DNA from: Chryseobacterium antibioticum
GTDB lineage: Bacteria; Bacteroidota; Bacteroidia; Flavobacteriales; Weeksellaceae
Direction of reading: 5' to 3'
Assembly: GCF_012927325.1 (NCBI RefSeq)
Contig: NZ_JABBGI010000033.1
Coordinates: 1 to 51,672, forward strand
Length of the DNA stretch: 51,672 nt
In this document: positions 44,241 to 51,672 of the stretch, in pieces
Layout: every line of letters starts with the position of its first letter
How positions within the stretch are numbered: position 1 is the first letter of the stretch
The notes under the pieces: generated by a model
What the model was told of the DNA's origin: nothing
The model's database searches: none
What the model saw: the letters and a program-made list of their open reading frames with translations, nothing else
Translations under genes and position numbers: made by a program

Positions 44241-44825
44241 ATGGATTTATTACAAAAATGGACAGATCTTTACATCGAAGCTGGGTGTGATGAAGTAGGA
44301 AGAGGATGCCTAAGCGGACCCGTTGTTGCTGCTGCCGTTATTTTAGACGACAGTTTTAAGCAAAATCTGGTTAATGACTCCAAGAAGTTAACATTCAAAA
44401 CGAGAATGGAACTGGATAGCTATATTAAAGACAATGTAAAAAACTACGCTATTGCAGAGCTACCTCCTGTATTCATTGACGAGCATAACATCCTTAATGC
44501 AAGCATTCATGCTATGCACCGGGCTTTGGATCAGTTAACGATAAGACCCGAGCTTATTTTGGTCGACGGAAATAAATTTCATCCCTATAATTTTATTCCT
44601 CACCAATGTATCATAAAAGGAGATTCAAAAGTACTCTCTATTGCAGCAGCTTCTATCCTGGCCAAAAACTACAGGGATAAATTAATGATCGAACTCCATG
44701 AAGAACATCCCGAATACAGCTGGAACACCAACTTCGGATATGCCACAAAAGCTCATCAACAGGCTTTAATAAAGTATGGCCCTACAAAACATCACAGACA
44801 GTCATTCAGACTTAAATATGATTAA
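44241..44825 (+). CDS. rnhB: Ribonuclease HII
   Basis: RNase HII removes ribonucleotides and RNA primers from DNA-RNA duplexes. The 194-residue protein has the catalytic D-E-V-G-R-G motif with Asp18/Glu19 followed by C-L-S-G-P-V-V-A-A-A, the I-L-V-D-G segment with the third acidic residue near residue 107, and K-G-D-S-K-V-L-S-I-A-A-A-S-I-L-A-K. The length is normal. It runs opposite to the SusC operon on its left. Confidence 0.97.
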   Translation: MDLLQKWTDLYIEAGCDEVGRGCLSGPVVAAAVILDDSFKQNLVNDSKKLTFKTRMELDSYIKDNVKNYAIAELPPVFIDEHNILNASIHAMHRALDQLTIRPELILVDGNKFHPYNFIPHQCIIKGDSKVLSIAAASILAKNYRDKLMIELHEEHPEYSWNTNFGYATKAHQQALIKYGPTKHHRQSFRLKYD

Positions 44826-44849
44826 GTAGAAGCTTTTATCTTCTGATTA

Positions 44850-44990
44850 GAATGGCAAGATGCTGATATATTACGGAAGGATAGGAATATAATCAGGAAA
44901 ATAAATACATTCCTTTCATATTTGTCATTCCTTCGTGTTGAGGCTGCTGCCTGTTTCCTAAAGTCATTACCATATAAAATTTGATAAAAT
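44850..44990 (-). pseudogene. Decayed fragment of yidC
   Basis: The stretch aligns with the 3' half of the intact yidC nearby (about 45510-45655) on the same strand. Over 40 aligned bases (around 44939-44978 against 45610-45650) I count 36 identical; the region before it also matches with small gaps. The fragment would encode G-N-R-Q-Q-P-Q-H-E-G-M-T-N-M-K where YidC has G-N-M-Q-Q-P-Q-Q-E-G-M-P-N-M-K, so both come from the same reading frame, but gaps and stops break it. It is separated from intact yidC by the double-glycine peptide gene. Confidence 0.75.
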
Positions 44991-45023
44991 TCAAATAAAA
45001 ATATTTGAAATAGATATTTTACT

Positions 45024-45031
45024 TATATTTG
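45024..45031 (+). promoter_or_regulatory. -7 element (TATATTTG) for the second double-glycine peptide
   Basis: TATATTTG fits TAnnTTTG. TTG at 45005-45007 lies 16 bases before it, one short of the usual range. The peptide starts 66 bp downstream, leaving a long AT-rich leader. Confidence 0.5.
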
Positions 45032-45097
45032 ATTTACAAACATTATACAATTTTTTGAATTTTCAAGAAATGTAACAAACAATTTTAATATTAAAAT

Positions 45098-45235
45098 ATG
45101 AAAAACCTTACAAAAATTGCAAATGCTAAATTAATTAGCAAAAATCAGTTAAAGCAGATTATGGGCGGACAAATCTGTCCTTGTGGTACACCATGTCCAC
45201 ACATGAATCAACCCGTTCCAAAACTTTGTGATTAA
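45098..45235 (+). CDS. Double-glycine leader, Cys-rich bacteriocin-like peptide (second)
   Basis: The ATG at 45098 opens a 45-residue frame. The leader MKNLTKIANAKLISKNQL...IMGG ends in Gly-Gly at 23-24 with hydrophobic residues at the spacing expected for C39-peptidase cleavage. The 21-residue core holds four Cys and four Pro (C-P-C-G-T-P-C-P-H-M and K-L-C-D at the end). It is unlike the 48-residue core at 4549-4749, so the two share only the leader type. It has its own -7 element and a terminator 20 bp after the stop, so it is an independent transcript. No exporter or modifying enzyme is nearby. Confidence 0.72.
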   Translation: MKNLTKIANAKLISKNQLKQIMGGQICPCGTPCPHMNQPVPKLCD

Positions 45236-45255
45236 AATTACATCAAGAAAAACAA

Positions 45256-45289
45256 AAAAGAGAAGCAGTAATTTGCTTCTCTTTTGTTA
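45256..45289. terminator. Bidirectional terminator between the peptide gene and yidC
   Basis: AAAAGAGAAGC (45256-45266) pairs with GCTTCTCTTTT (45275-45285) over an eight-base loop, with T-rich tails on both strands. It ends the plus-strand peptide transcript and, from the other side, yidC. Confidence 0.85.
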
Positions 45290-45304
45290 TGATAAATTAT
45301 TATC

Positions 45305-47101
45305 TTATTTCTTTTTTTTCTGTTGCTCTTGAATTTGCTGCTGATTCTGAGCTTTCTCCATCATTTCTCTCATTTTCTTCTGGAACTTACCTTCTGACTT
45401 TGGTTTTTCTTTGTTCGCCTGAATCTGCGCATGGATTTTCTTTTCATCCAGTATCACGTATTTAATAACAAGAATAATTAAAATGTTGATCGCATTCGAT
45501 ACAAAATAATACCATGAAAGACCAGAAGCCGATGTATTAAGGAAAAACAGGAATGTGATCGGGAAGATATACATCAACACTTTCATGTTCGGCATCCCCT
45601 CCTGCTGAGGCTGCTGCATATTTCCTGAAGTCATTACCGTATAAATCAAGATTACGATTGTACATGCTAATGCAAAAACACTTAAATGATCTCCTAAGAA
45701 AGGAATTTTAAATGGAAGTTTGATCAAATCGTCATAAGCCGTCAAATCTTTTGCAAACCAGAATCCTTGTCCTCTAAGATCTATAAAGTTCGGGAAGAAA
45801 CGGAATAAGGCATAGAAGATCGGGATCTGCACCAGTGCCGGAAGACATCCCGCCATCTGATTAACCCCAGCCTTTCGGTAGATTTCCATGGTAGCCTGCT
45901 GTTTCTTCATTGGATCCGCATCCTTGAATTTCGCGTTAGCTTCATCAATTTCGGGACGAATAACTTTCATCATCGCACTCAACTTATGCTGTTTATACAT
46001 AATGGGTGATAAGATCAACTTCACAATGATCGTCATTAAAAAGATCACCCAACCTGCTGTAAGTCCCCATCCTGCGATGAAATTATACATAGGCATAAAG
46101 AAATAACGGTTCATTCCTCCAATGAAAGACCATCCTAATGGTAAAATTTCGTCAAAGTTTTTATCATAAGATTTTAACAACGGTAAATCAAGCGGCATAA
46201 AGTACCAGGTAAAATCCTGATTCAATTCGCTCCCAGTCATCTGAACAAATCCTTCAAAATTAAGTTTCTTCAGATATTCCCCTTCTTCAATTGCTTCCTG
46301 ATTCCCTTTACTCTGGGTGAAGCCATTTTTAGCTTCGATTACAGAAGAGAAAAACTGCTGTTTTACACCAATCCAGTTAAGCGTTTCTTTTTCTTCACTC
46401 ATCTCTGTTCTTCCATCATAATCATAATCCTTATAATTATTGAACGCATATGAAAATTCTGAGTGAGACTGCTCCTGTGCTCTACCCTTTTCCAGGTTTC
46501 TTACACTGTAATCCCAGATAAAGTCCGCTTTATTATCAGAAGTAATAGCAGCAAGTCCTTTTGTTCTTACCTTAAAGTCCAGTGTATATTTTGGAAGTAA
46601 TGTATAAATAAACTGAATAACAGCACCATTGTAATTTGCAGTCATTGTTACAGCGTTTCCATTAACAGCCGGTGTAAAAACTAAGTCTTTAGTATTGATT
46701 ACTTTTCCAGTTTTATCTTTAAACTGAAAGCCGTAGTTGGAATTCTTTTTATCAATCAGATAAAGAGGAAGGTCTGCTTTATCTGTTTTATGGTCATATG
46801 CTTTGTATTCCGAAAGCTGTACTTTAGAAACCTGTCCTCCTAAGCTTGAGAATTCCACATTCAGCTCTTTGTTGTTCAAACTGGCTGTCTGAATGGCACT
46901 AGGAGTTACATTTGGATTGATATTGTTGGCCTGAGTCTGTTTTACAGCATTTTGTACCTGCTCCGTTTTCTGTTCCTGAGCTTTTACCTGCTCTTCTTTC
47001 GACTGCTTGTTCTGGAAATAGAACATGAATCCGAAAAGAACCAGACATAAAACCGCAAAACTGATCATCTGACTTTTATCGATTCCCTTGTTTTCTTGCA
47101 T
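45305..47101 (-). CDS. yidC: Membrane protein insertase YidC
   Basis: YidC inserts proteins into the inner membrane with or without SecYEG. The 598-residue protein has an N-terminal membrane segment (about residues 10-26), a Gln/Lys-rich linker, the large periplasmic beta domain (about 70-345), and the 60KD_IMP core with five membrane segments, including G-W-G-L-T-A-G-W and M-K-Q-Q-A-T-M-E-I-Y-R-K-A-G-V-N-Q-M-A-G-C-L-P-A with the cytoplasmic hairpin. The C terminus is a Lys/Gln-rich tail (Q-E-Q-Q-K-K-K-K) that may bind ribosomes. It lies 181 bp from pyrG, without an obvious shared operon. Confidence 0.96.
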   Translation of the reverse strand: MQENKGIDKSQMISFAVLCLVLFGFMFYFQNKQSKEEQVKAQEQKTEQVQNAVKQTQANNINPNVTPSAIQTASLNNKELNVEFSSLGGQVSKVQLSEYKAYDHKTDKADLPLYLIDKKNSNYGFQFKDKTGKVINTKDLVFTPAVNGNAVTMTANYNGAVIQFIYTLLPKYTLDFKVRTKGLAAITSDNKADFIWDYSVRNLEKGRAQEQSHSEFSYAFNNYKDYDYDGRTEMSEEKETLNWIGVKQQFFSSVIEAKNGFTQSKGNQEAIEEGEYLKKLNFEGFVQMTGSELNQDFTWYFMPLDLPLLKSYDKNFDEILPLGWSFIGGMNRYFFMPMYNFIAGWGLTAGWVIFLMTIIVKLILSPIMYKQHKLSAMMKVIRPEIDEANAKFKDADPMKKQQATMEIYRKAGVNQMAGCLPALVQIPIFYALFRFFPNFIDLRGQGFWFAKDLTAYDDLIKLPFKIPFLGDHLSVFALACTIVILIYTVMTSGNMQQPQQEGMPNMKVLMYIFPITFLFFLNTSASGLSWYYFVSNAINILIILVIKYVILDEKKIHAQIQANKEKPKSEGKFQKKMREMMEKAQNQQQIQEQQKKKK

Positions 47102-47218
47102 TTTATTTTTATATTAAAATTTTAAATTTAACCAAAGTACACCAATGATGTACTTTTTGAGCTGACAAAAATACTGTTTTTTTATCAAAACTCTATGCAT
47201 TACCATGTTACTATATAA

Positions 47219-47251
47219 TAAACTCAAGCTGAGAATAATCAGCCTGAGTTT
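47219..47251 (-). terminator. Weak terminator of pyrG
   Basis: AACTCAAGCTGA (47221-47232) pairs with TCAGCCTGAGTT (47240-47251) with one mismatch, between yidC and pyrG. The T-run on the minus side is short. Confidence 0.5.
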
Positions 47252-47281
47252 ATGGTAAGACGTTTATGGTATAGTATTACC

Positions 47282-48889
47282 TTATTTCTTTTCGCAAGCC
47301 TTGATAAAAGCTCTGAACAAAGGATGTGGCGTTGCTACTGTACTTTTATATTCCGGGTGATACTGCACTCCTACATAGAACGGGTGATCCGGCATTTCAA
47401 GCGCCTCTACCAATCCTGTTTCAGGGTTTGTACCTGTCGCCAAGAAGCCATTCTTTTCAAATTCCTGAAGATAATCACTGTTGAATTCATAACGGTGACG
47501 GTGTCTTTCAGAAATATTTTTAGTTCCGTAAATATCATATAGCTTAGAACCATTTTTCAGTGAACATTTCCAGGCTCCAAGACGCATTGTTCCGCCTTTA
47601 TCCACTACATTTTTCTGTTCTTCCATGATAGAGATCACAGGATCCGGTGTAGAAGTATCAAATTCCATGGAGTTGGCTTTTGAATGATCAAGAACATTTC
47701 TTGCAAATTCTATAGTCATGATCTGCATTCCTAAACAAATTCCCAACATCGGAACTTTATTTTCTCTTGCATACTGGGCAGTAAGTATTTTCCCTTCAAT
47801 TCCTCTATCGCCAAAACCTGGAGCAATAAGGATTCCGTCCACACCATTTAAAGTTTCTTTAATATTTTCAGCGGTGATATCTCCACTGTATACCCATCTT
47901 ACTTTCACTTCAGTTTCAAGACTTGCCCCTGCATGTTTGAAAGCTTCAGCAATAGAAATATAAGAATCCTGTAGAGAAATATATTTTCCTACTAAGGCAA
48001 TTTCTACCGTTCTTTTAGGATTTTTGAATTTTTTAAGGAAAGTTTTCCAGTCTTTAAGATCAGCTTCTTTATCATTTTTCAGATCCAGTTCTTTTAAAAC
48101 GACATCATCAAAATTCTGCTTTTGAAGATACATGGGAACTTCATAGATCGTTTCCAAATCTTTACATTCAATCACATTATCTAAAGAAACATTACAAAAC
48201 TGAGCCAGTTTAGCTCTTTGATCTTTTGGAATATTGTGTTCTGTTCTGCAAACCAAAACATCTGCCATGATTCCGCTTTCCATCAGCTGACGAACGGAAT
48301 GCTGAGAAGGTTTTGTTTTTAATTCGCCGCTTGAAGCCAGATAAGGCAACAGCGTAAGGTGAATCACCATAGAATTTTTCTCACCAAGCTCCCATTTCAA
48401 CTGGCGTACCGTTTCAATGTATGGAAGAGATTCAATATCCCCTACAGTTCCTCCGATCTCGGTAATGATAATATCGTAGTTCTGCTTGGAAAGCATTTTG
48501 ATTCTGCGTTTGATCTCGTTGGTGATATGAGGAATTACCTGAACAGTCTTTCCTAAGAAATCTCCTTTTCTTTCTTTTTCAATAACCGTTTGGTAGATTT
48601 TCCCTGTCGTAACATTGTTGTTTTGGGAAGTAGGAGCATCAAGATAACGCTCGTAGTGGCCTAAATCCAGATCCGTTTCTGCGCCATCTTCGGTTACATA
48701 GCATTCTCCGTGTTCATATGGATTCAGTGTGCCTGGGTCGATGTTAATATAAGGATCTAGTTTTTGGATCGTTACATTAAAACCACGTGATTTTAATAAA
48801 AGTCCCAGAGAAGCAGACACGATTCCTTTTCCCAAAGATGAAGTTACACCTCCTGTCACAAAGATGTACTTTGTATTCTTTTTACTCAT
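47282..48889 (-). CDS. pyrG: CTP synthase
   Basis: PyrG converts UTP to CTP with ATP and glutamine. I start at the ATG at 48889 (MSKKNTKYIFVTGGVTSSLG), which gives 535 residues, the family length; the open frame extends 13 codons more without similarity. The synthase domain shows G-G-V-T-S-S-L-G-K-G-I and D-P-Y-I-N-I-D-P-G-T, and the glutaminase domain has the nucleophile Cys in G-I-C-L-G-M-Q and the His-Glu pair in Q-Y-H-P-E-Y. Single gene. Confidence 0.97.
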   Translation of the reverse strand: MSKKNTKYIFVTGGVTSSLGKGIVSASLGLLLKSRGFNVTIQKLDPYINIDPGTLNPYEHGECYVTEDGAETDLDLGHYERYLDAPTSQNNNVTTGKIYQTVIEKERKGDFLGKTVQVIPHITNEIKRRIKMLSKQNYDIIITEIGGTVGDIESLPYIETVRQLKWELGEKNSMVIHLTLLPYLASSGELKTKPSQHSVRQLMESGIMADVLVCRTEHNIPKDQRAKLAQFCNVSLDNVIECKDLETIYEVPMYLQKQNFDDVVLKELDLKNDKEADLKDWKTFLKKFKNPKRTVEIALVGKYISLQDSYISIAEAFKHAGASLETEVKVRWVYSGDITAENIKETLNGVDGILIAPGFGDRGIEGKILTAQYARENKVPMLGICLGMQIMTIEFARNVLDHSKANSMEFDTSTPDPVISIMEEQKNVVDKGGTMRLGAWKCSLKNGSKLYDIYGTKNISERHRHRYEFNSDYLQEFEKNGFLATGTNPETGLVEALEMPDHPFYVGVQYHPEYKSTVATPHPLFRAFIKACEKK

Positions 48890-49041
48890 TAGATTAGGTT
48901 TGTGCAAAGTTATGGGAAAAAGAGACACAAAGCAATTTTTTAAATTTTGAAAATGGAAAAACCCTGCTCCATCAATTATAAATTCTGATTAAAAAATTTA
49001 CCTATATTTGATAAACACAATGACAAAAAGCTATAACCATC

Positions 49042-49638
49042 ATGATTTCCGTATATAAATTAAAACCAAAATTTCAGCAGCTGCTTACTCCGGTTTTATT
49101 ATTACTGCATAAAAATAAGATCACAGCCAATCAAATTACGGTAGCTTCCATATTGTTATCTGTTATTATAGGCATCCTATTCTGGAATGGGGATCTCTCC
49201 AAATGGTTCTTCCTAAGCCTTCCAATAGGACTTTTACTGAGAATGGCCCTGAATGCATTGGACGGAATGATGGCCAGAAAATTCAATCAGACCAGCAAAT
49301 TGGGTGAAGTTTTAAATGAAGTGGGTGATATTGTTTCTGATGTGATCATCTTTTTTCCTTTATTAAAATTCCAGCCGGAAAGCCTCTACCTTATTGTTAT
49401 CCTTATTATATTAAGTGTCATCAATGAATTTTCAGGTCTGATCGGAAAAGTCGTAGGAAAAGAACGCCGATACGACGGCCCTATGGGGAAAAGCGACCGT
49501 GCTCTGATCCTAGGAATTTATGGTCTAGCCGTGTTTTTCGGAGCAGACATTTCAGGAATTTCACCCTATATTTTCGGGCTTATTATTATTCTGTTGACAA
49601 TCAGCACCTATATCAGATTAAAGAGATCCCTTGCATGA
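49042..49638 (+). CDS. CDP-alcohol phosphatidyltransferase, YnbA-like
   Basis: The 198-residue protein is an integral membrane enzyme with about six helices. The family motif DxxDGxxARx8GxxxDxxxD is present as N71-x2-D74-G75-x2-A78-R79-x8-G88-x3-N92-x3-D96: the first and third Asp, normally metal ligands, are Asn. As I remember E. coli YnbA, it shows the same N-A-L-D-G-M and L-N-E pattern, so this is a YnbA-type enzyme and not PgsA or PssA. It joins an alcohol to a CDP-activated lipid; the acceptor is unknown. Its stop overlaps the next start by four bases (ATGA), as in a YnbA-YnbB pair. Confidence 0.85.
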   Translation: MISVYKLKPKFQQLLTPVLLLLHKNKITANQITVASILLSVIIGILFWNGDLSKWFFLSLPIGLLLRMALNALDGMMARKFNQTSKLGEVLNEVGDIVSDVIIFFPLLKFQPESLYLIVILIILSVINEFSGLIGKVVGKERRYDGPMGKSDRALILGIYGLAVFFGADISGISPYIFGLIIILLTISTYIRLKRSLA

Positions 49639-50438
49639 AGCCTGAAGAAAATAAATTTGCAGATGTTCCTTTAAGGGTAAAAACGTGGATTTATATCATC
49701 CTCATTTGTGCACTGGGAGTCTCACATCCTCTCGTCATGAAAATTTTTGTTTCGTGGATCAGCTTCCAGTCTTTTTTTGAATTTTTAAGATTATTTAAAA
49801 TAAATTCAAACCGTATTATTCCATCATTATGTGTTGGAATTGCACAGTTTTTTCTCTTGTATTTTTTCACCATTGAAAACTATTTTATCTACGGTGCTAT
49901 TTTGTCGGTCATCGTTCTGCTGTATTTTTTCCTTTTAAAAACACCTTTAAAGCTGCTTTATGGAGTATTCACAGCTTTATTAGTCTGTCTTTTTACTTTT
50001 CCTCATCTCTCATTTATCAGAGACACCGTTTCCGGATTGAATTCCATCATTTTCATCGTTGTTGTGACTGAGCTCAATGATGTTTTTCAATATCTGATGG
50101 GTAAGTTTTTCGGAAAGCATAAAATCACGCCTAAAATAAGTCCTAATAAGACTTTGGAAGGATTTATCGGTGGGGTTTTTCTTACTATAATATTGAGCAA
50201 TATCTTAGGTTTCTTCTTATTGAAAACAGATATCTTGGTCAATACAATTCTGGGAACTATTCTGGGCATTTCAGGATTTATCGGGGATATTTTTATGTCT
50301 TATTTAAAAAGAAAAACCAATATAAAAGATACCGGAACACTCCTTCCCGGACATGGCGGCCTCCTTGACCGGATGGACAGTCTGATCTTCAATGCGCCTA
50401 TATTCTTTTGGATCCTTTCTCTTCTTGTAAAAAGTTAA
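49635..50438 (+). CDS. CDP-diacylglycerol synthase-like, YnbB-like
   Basis: The 267-residue membrane protein carries the phosphatidate cytidylyltransferase signature at residues 222-248: S-Y-L-K-R, K-D-T-G, then P-G-H-G-G-L-L-D-R-M-D, including the acidic pair needed for metal and CTP. An earlier N-K-T-L-E-G-F-I-G-G segment is also conserved in CdsA. It makes a CDP-lipid from CTP and a phosphatidate-like substrate. It shares four bases with the YnbA-like gene, so the two probably supply and use the same CDP-lipid. The housekeeping cdsA is expected elsewhere in the genome; this is inferred. Confidence 0.87.
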   Translation: MKPEENKFADVPLRVKTWIYIILICALGVSHPLVMKIFVSWISFQSFFEFLRLFKINSNRIIPSLCVGIAQFFLLYFFTIENYFIYGAILSVIVLLYFFLLKTPLKLLYGVFTALLVCLFTFPHLSFIRDTVSGLNSIIFIVVVTELNDVFQYLMGKFFGKHKITPKISPNKTLEGFIGGVFLTIILSNILGFFLLKTDILVNTILGTILGISGFIGDIFMSYLKRKTNIKDTGTLLPGHGGLLDRMDSLIFNAPIFFWILSLLVKS

Positions 50439-50442
50439 AATC

Positions 50443-51480
50443 ATGAAAGAAAAATTTAAAAGAGCCGTACTATTTTCAGGAGGTGGAACCAGACTGATGA
50501 TTTATCTCGGAATGTTTGCAGCCCTTGAAGAATTGGATATGAAACCTGATATACTGATCGCTTCCTGCGGAGGAGCATTTGCCGCAAATGTTATTAATGC
50601 TTTTCCAGACAACAATTCCAGAAAGAAATACCTCAAGTCAGAGGAATACTTCCGGTTTGTATCAGGAACGGTTTTAACAATGCATAAAAAACTTACCCAA
50701 ATTGGGCTTTTTTCATTTAAAAAAATACTGGACAAAAGAAGCGCCCCTTTCATAGAAGATGTCTTTGGCAGATACCTTGTCGAAATGCCTCAGGATCTGT
50801 CCGAAGTTTTTCCTTCATTAAAAAATATTCAGTTTTCAAAAGAAATTCCAACAGTAATCATCGGTTCAGAAATACTTTTTGATCCCAAAGAAGCAGGACA
50901 GGAAAGAAACGGCAGAAAGCTTTATCGGAAAATTATTTTGACGGATCAAAAGACTGCAGAAAAAATTGATCCTGAAAAGATCATCATCGGAACTGAAAAT
51001 TTCACGAACAGTGCGGTAGAAAAACTTCCGGTCATCAAAACGGATATTCCTTTACTGGAAAGTACCCGGATTTCCGTTTCCGATATGTTTTATGTAAAAC
51101 CGGTTTATCTTCAGGGAAAATATTTTGCAGGCGGAGCAATTGATCTTATTCCTGCTGAACTGGCTCACCATCTTGCCGATGAAATCATTATTGAAAAAAA
51201 GCAGGCATACAGCTCGGTTGAAGAAGCTTTTGTCCGGGCTGTGCTTGGCTTCAGTGGTAATGAAAGACTTTTAGAGATTGAAAAACTTTCAGTGGATTTC
51301 CAGATTGACACAACGGATATCAAACAGGATTTAGAAGGACATTATCTTAAAAAAGGAATCAATTGGGGAAAATTTGAGATTGATTTTTCTTTTCCAAAAA
51401 CATACGAACAGTTTGCAAAAGACATGGAAATGCAGTGGCAGTATGGTTATGATCAAACAATGAAATCTATTCGCGGGTGA
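50443..51480 (+). CDS. Divergent patatin-like phospholipase
   Basis: This 345-residue protein begins with the oxyanion-loop S-G-G-G-T-R (residues 12-17) and the nucleophile elbow I-A-S-C-G-G with Ser41, where the first Gly of G-x-S-x-G is Ile. The family's D-G-G/A dyad segment reads F-A-G-G-A-I-D, with Ala229 where the catalytic Asp is expected; Asp234 follows five residues later. It may be inactive or use a different dyad. It starts 4 bp after the CdsA-like gene, so it is the third gene of a lipid operon, and it might edit or sense the lipid product. No signal peptide is visible, so it is probably cytoplasmic or peripheral. Confidence 0.8.
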   Translation: MKEKFKRAVLFSGGGTRLMIYLGMFAALEELDMKPDILIASCGGAFAANVINAFPDNNSRKKYLKSEEYFRFVSGTVLTMHKKLTQIGLFSFKKILDKRSAPFIEDVFGRYLVEMPQDLSEVFPSLKNIQFSKEIPTVIIGSEILFDPKEAGQERNGRKLYRKIILTDQKTAEKIDPEKIIIGTENFTNSAVEKLPVIKTDIPLLESTRISVSDMFYVKPVYLQGKYFAGGAIDLIPAELAHHLADEIIIEKKQAYSSVEEAFVRAVLGFSGNERLLEIEKLSVDFQIDTTDIKQDLEGHYLKKGINWGKFEIDFSFPKTYEQFAKDMEMQWQYGYDQTMKSIRG

Positions 51481-51499
51481 TGTTTTCCAAAAATATTTC

Positions 51500-51549
51500 G
51501 GCTAAAGCCAAATTGTATGATTTTCATTTTCAGTAAACGGGCTTTAGCC
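51500..51549. repeat. GGCTAAAGCC inverted-repeat element
   Basis: GGCTAAAGCC (51500-51509) is the perfect reverse complement of GGCTTTAGCC (51540-51549), with a 30-base AT-rich loop. Each arm is itself a near-palindrome. Similar 'ggctaaagcc ... gggctttagccc' spacers recur, as I recall, between genes in Chryseobacterium, so this is probably one copy of a dispersed repeat; it may also terminate the lipid operon. Downstream to the window end I see no gene. Confidence 0.55.
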
Positions 51550-51672
51550 CAATGTCATTAAGATAGTAAAATATCACAAGCTATCCTTTTGATTTTTAGA
51601 GACTATGGGTTTAGCTCTTGCTCTATATTTACCTATATTTCTTTTGTTTGATCTCTGAGGTCTTATAGGAAT

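Noticed and set aside
47252..47542. 96-residue plus-strand frame over the end of pyrG
   Set aside because: It is the antisense of pyrG with Cys/Arg/Phe-rich composition and no motif.
1..51672. CRISPR arrays, insertion sequences, prophage or integrative element
   Set aside because: No regularly spaced repeats, transposase, integrase or phage structural genes appear; all long frames are accounted for by the genes listed.

Overview
This window looks like chromosomal DNA of a Chryseobacterium-like member of the Bacteroidota (Flavobacteriia, Weeksellaceae). The evidence is the low GC content, the Bacteroidota promoter pattern (TTG-N19-TAAATTTG before both tRNA-Gln genes), start codons without Shine-Dalgarno sites, GLPGLI-family secreted proteins, SusC/SusD pairs, a fused CcoN-CcoO oxidase subunit, a lipoprotein TamL next to TamB, and very short double-glycine 'bacteriocin-like' peptides. 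I see no prophage, transposase, CRISPR array or integrase, so this is mostly core genome with small accessory islands between core genes.

Layout. 1-3.2 kb: a DUF4846 lipoprotein, then pfkA-gap (glycolysis) closed by a strong terminator. 3.2-5.5 kb: an accessory pocket with small ORFs, a double-glycine-leader Cys-rich peptide followed by a GLPGLI protein (minus strand, terminator between them), and about 800 bp without genes that contains three successive hairpins. 5.5-11.7 kb: a PAS/LuxR regulator, an MpaB-like putative oxygenase, recA, a NAGPA-like lipoprotein and htpG. 12-15.7 kb: an XRE regulator, an alkyltransferase-like protein lacking the active cysteine, a 48-aa basic protein abutting a GC-rich palindromic element, a deoxyhypusine-synthase-like enzyme, a GreA/GreB-like factor and arfB. 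15.7-20.2 kb: a menE-like ligase, two identical tRNA-Gln genes each with its own promoter and terminator, a second GLPGLI protein, an amino-acid permease and an XRE regulator.

20.4-32.4 kb: cbb3 oxidase (ccoNO fusion and a one-heme CcoP), then the envelope biogenesis pair tamB-tamL and a YihY/BrkB membrane protein. 32.5-44 kb (minus strand): argS and two tandem SusD/SusC pairs that share an upstream sequence at the same distance from their start codons. 44.2-48.9 kb: rnhB, a decayed duplicate fragment of yidC, a second double-glycine peptide, intact yidC and pyrG. 49-51.5 kb: an operon of a CDP-alcohol phosphatidyltransferase (YnbA-like), a CdsA-like cytidylyltransferase (YnbB-like) and a divergent patatin, followed by a GGCTAAAGCC inverted repeat.

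The least explained items are: the two orphan Cys-rich double-glycine peptides, one paired with a GLPGLI gene through an internal terminator; the yidC fossil beside the second peptide; the YnbA/YnbB/patatin lipid operon with altered active-site residues; the GC-rich palindromic element at 13.19-13.30 kb; and the structured gene-free stretch at 4.9-5.1 kb. All calls rest on reading the sequence and remembered family motifs; no database search was run.
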